Below are positions 62,750 to 64,000 of a stretch of 64,000 nt of DNA, piece by piece (position 1 is the stretch's first letter; every line of letters begins with the position of its first letter). The DNA is from Bos javanicus. Lineage: Eukaryota > Chordata > Mammalia > Artiodactyla > Bovidae. The translations under genes and the position numbers were made by a program. The DNA lies in NCBI RefSeq assembly GCF_032452875.1, contig NW_026894344.1, forward strand, positions 62,001-126,000, read 5' to 3'. The notes beneath the pieces are model-generated. The model worked only from the letters and a program-made list of their open reading frames with translations. It had not been told where the DNA came from and did not search any database.

Positions 62750-64000
62750 ATGATCAGTGTATGATAGCAAACATGATCAGCGCATGATCAGTCACATGAT
62801 CAGCGCCATTAAGTCACGTGATCACTACATGATAGTCATGTGATCAGTCCATGCTCAGTCACGGTATCAGTGCATGATCAGCCACGTGATCAGTGCATGA
62901 TCTGTCACAAGATTAGTGTATGATCATCCACGTGATCAGTGCATGGGCAGTCATGTGATCAGTGCATGATATAGACGTGATCAGTGCATGATCAGTCTCG
63001 TGATCAGTGCATGATAGCCACGTGATCAGTGCATGATCAGTCACGTGATCAGTGCATGATCAGTTACGTGATCAGTGCATGATCAGCCACGTGATCAGTG
63101 CATGATCAGCCACGTGATCAGTGCATGATCAATTACGTGATCAGTGCATGATCAGTCACGTGACCAGTACATGGTAGCTACGTGATCATTGCATGATCAG
63201 CCACGTGATCAGTGCATGATAGCCACGTGATCAGTGCATGATAGCCACGTGATCAGTGCATGATCAGTCATGTGATACGTGTGTGATCAGCCACGTGATC
63301 AGTGCATGATATCCACGTGATCAGTGCATGACAGCCACGTGATCAGTGCATGAGAGCCACGTGATCAGTGCATGATCAGTCACGTGATACATGTGTGATC
63401 AGCCACGTGATCAGTGCATGATGAGCCACGTGATCAGTGCATGATCAATTACGTGATCAGTGCATGATCAGTCACGTGACCAGTACATGGTTGCTACGTG
63501 ATCGTTGCATGATCAGCCACGTGAGCAGAGCATGATAGCCACGTGATCAGTGCATGATCAGTCACGTGATCAGTACATGATCAGTCACGTGAACAGTGCA
63601 TGATCATTTACGTGATCTTTGCATGATCAGTCACGTGACCAGTATATGGTTGCTACGTGATCATTCCATGACGAGCCACGTGAGCAGTGCATGATAGCCA
63701 CGTGATGTGTGCATGAGTTACGTGAGCAGAGTATGATCAGCCACGTGATCAGTGCATGAGTGCCACGTGATCAGTGCATGATATGTCACGTGACAGGTGT
63801 GTGATCAGCCACGTGAACAGTGCATGTTCAGCCACGTGATCAGTGCATGATAGCCACGTGATCAGTGCATGATCAGTTACGTGAGCAGTGTATGATCAGC
63901 CACGTGATCAGTGCATGGTCAGACACGTGAACAGTGTATGATCAGCCACGTGATCAGTGCATGATATCCAAGTGATCAGTGCATGATCATCACGTGATCA
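62750..64000 (+). repeat. HOR body 34, lacking C-F, cut by window end
   Basis: A-B, then G-L and the start of M. The last bases match block 1's upstream sequence ending at 416, which is 123 bp before that block's anchor. The next block should therefore start about 46 bp beyond the window, giving a 1,541-bp spacing like bodies 2 and 5. Confidence 0.87.

Larger units (their letters stand above)
1..64000 (+). repeat. Satellite array of 22-23 bp E-box monomers
   Basis: The whole window is one head-to-tail array. The consensus monomer reads CACGTGATCAG, then TGCATGATCAG, then C or T (23 bp). A common 22-bp form has ATAGCC where the 23-bp form has ATCAGCC. Recurrent joining variants are CAGCC, CAGTC, ATAGCC, CAGTT and GATGCC just 5' of ACGTG. 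I saw no inverted monomers. TGATCA occurs twice per monomer and supplies TGA stops on both strands; because 23 is not a multiple of three, all six frames close within about 69 bp. No single-copy DNA, transposon end or A-rich tail interrupts the array. Satellite class is certain; genomic location and species are not determinable here. Confidence 0.97.

Noticed and set aside
1..64000. CRISPR array
   Set aside because: Repeats of 22-23 bp are directly abutting with no unique spacers, the array is far too long, and no cas gene is present.
1..64000. Bacterial origin or SeqA/Dam region because of dense GATC
   Set aside because: Sixty-four kilobases without a gene is not bacterial; GATC density is a by-product of the TGATCA in each half-unit.
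1..64000. Telomeric repeat, rDNA spacer or CENP-B-box satellite
   Set aside because: No TTAGGG-type runs, no recognisable rRNA segment, and no TTCG...CGGGA pattern in the monomer or block.
1..64000. Synthetic or random low-complexity sequence
   Set aside because: Ordered fixed variants, shared private changes between paired units and deletions consistent with unequal exchange indicate evolved DNA, although assembly smoothing in the consensus tracts cannot be excluded.

Overview
The window is wall-to-wall satellite DNA. I find no gene, RNA gene, mobile element or CRISPR array in it. Both ends lie inside the array, so its true edges are not seen. A 64-kb gene-free array with nested higher-order structure points to a eukaryotic chromosome: pericentromeric, subtelomeric or sex-chromosome type heterochromatin. 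The sequence carries no taxonomic marker and I do not name an organism.

Repeat hierarchy. (1) Half-units of 11-12 bp: CACGTGATCAG and TGCATGATCAG share TGATCAG. (2) Together they make a 22-23 bp monomer, CACGTGATCAG + TGCATGATCAG + C/T. About 2,800 monomers fill the window (64 kb divided by about 22.8), all in one orientation as far as I can read. (3) About 80 monomers, many with fixed variants in a fixed order, make a higher-order repeat (HOR) unit of about 1.85 kb. Each unit starts with a conserved 245-bp divergent block rich in CAGCTG. There are 34 blocks; spacing runs from 1,047 to 3,272 bp and 12 of 33 intervals fall between 1,760 and 1,904 bp. (4) Units form larger patterns. A three-unit pattern of about 5.2 kb occurs twice at the left (462-10832) and apparently starts again at the right end. 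A six- to seven-unit pattern of 12.6 and 14.8 kb occurs twice in the middle (15324-27972 and 27973-42776), with matching spacings and a matching diagnostic base.

Layout. 1-10.8 kb: variant-rich units with many 1-4 base losses. 10.8-15.3 kb: rearranged units. 15.3-42.8 kb: the two large super-repeats, including two double-length units whose central block is missing. 42.8-56 kb: shortened units with long stretches of near-pure consensus monomer. 56-64 kb: variant-rich canonical units again.

Possible functions are inference only. Nearly every monomer carries the palindromic E-box CACGTG (bHLH-ZIP factors), and in plus-strand RNA nearly every monomer would carry UGCAUG (RBFOX motif). The block adds CAGCTG/CACCTG E-boxes and one minus-strand AATAAA per HOR. 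The 62-residue reading frame that recurs with each block starts at TTG, not ATG, and I reject it as a gene.
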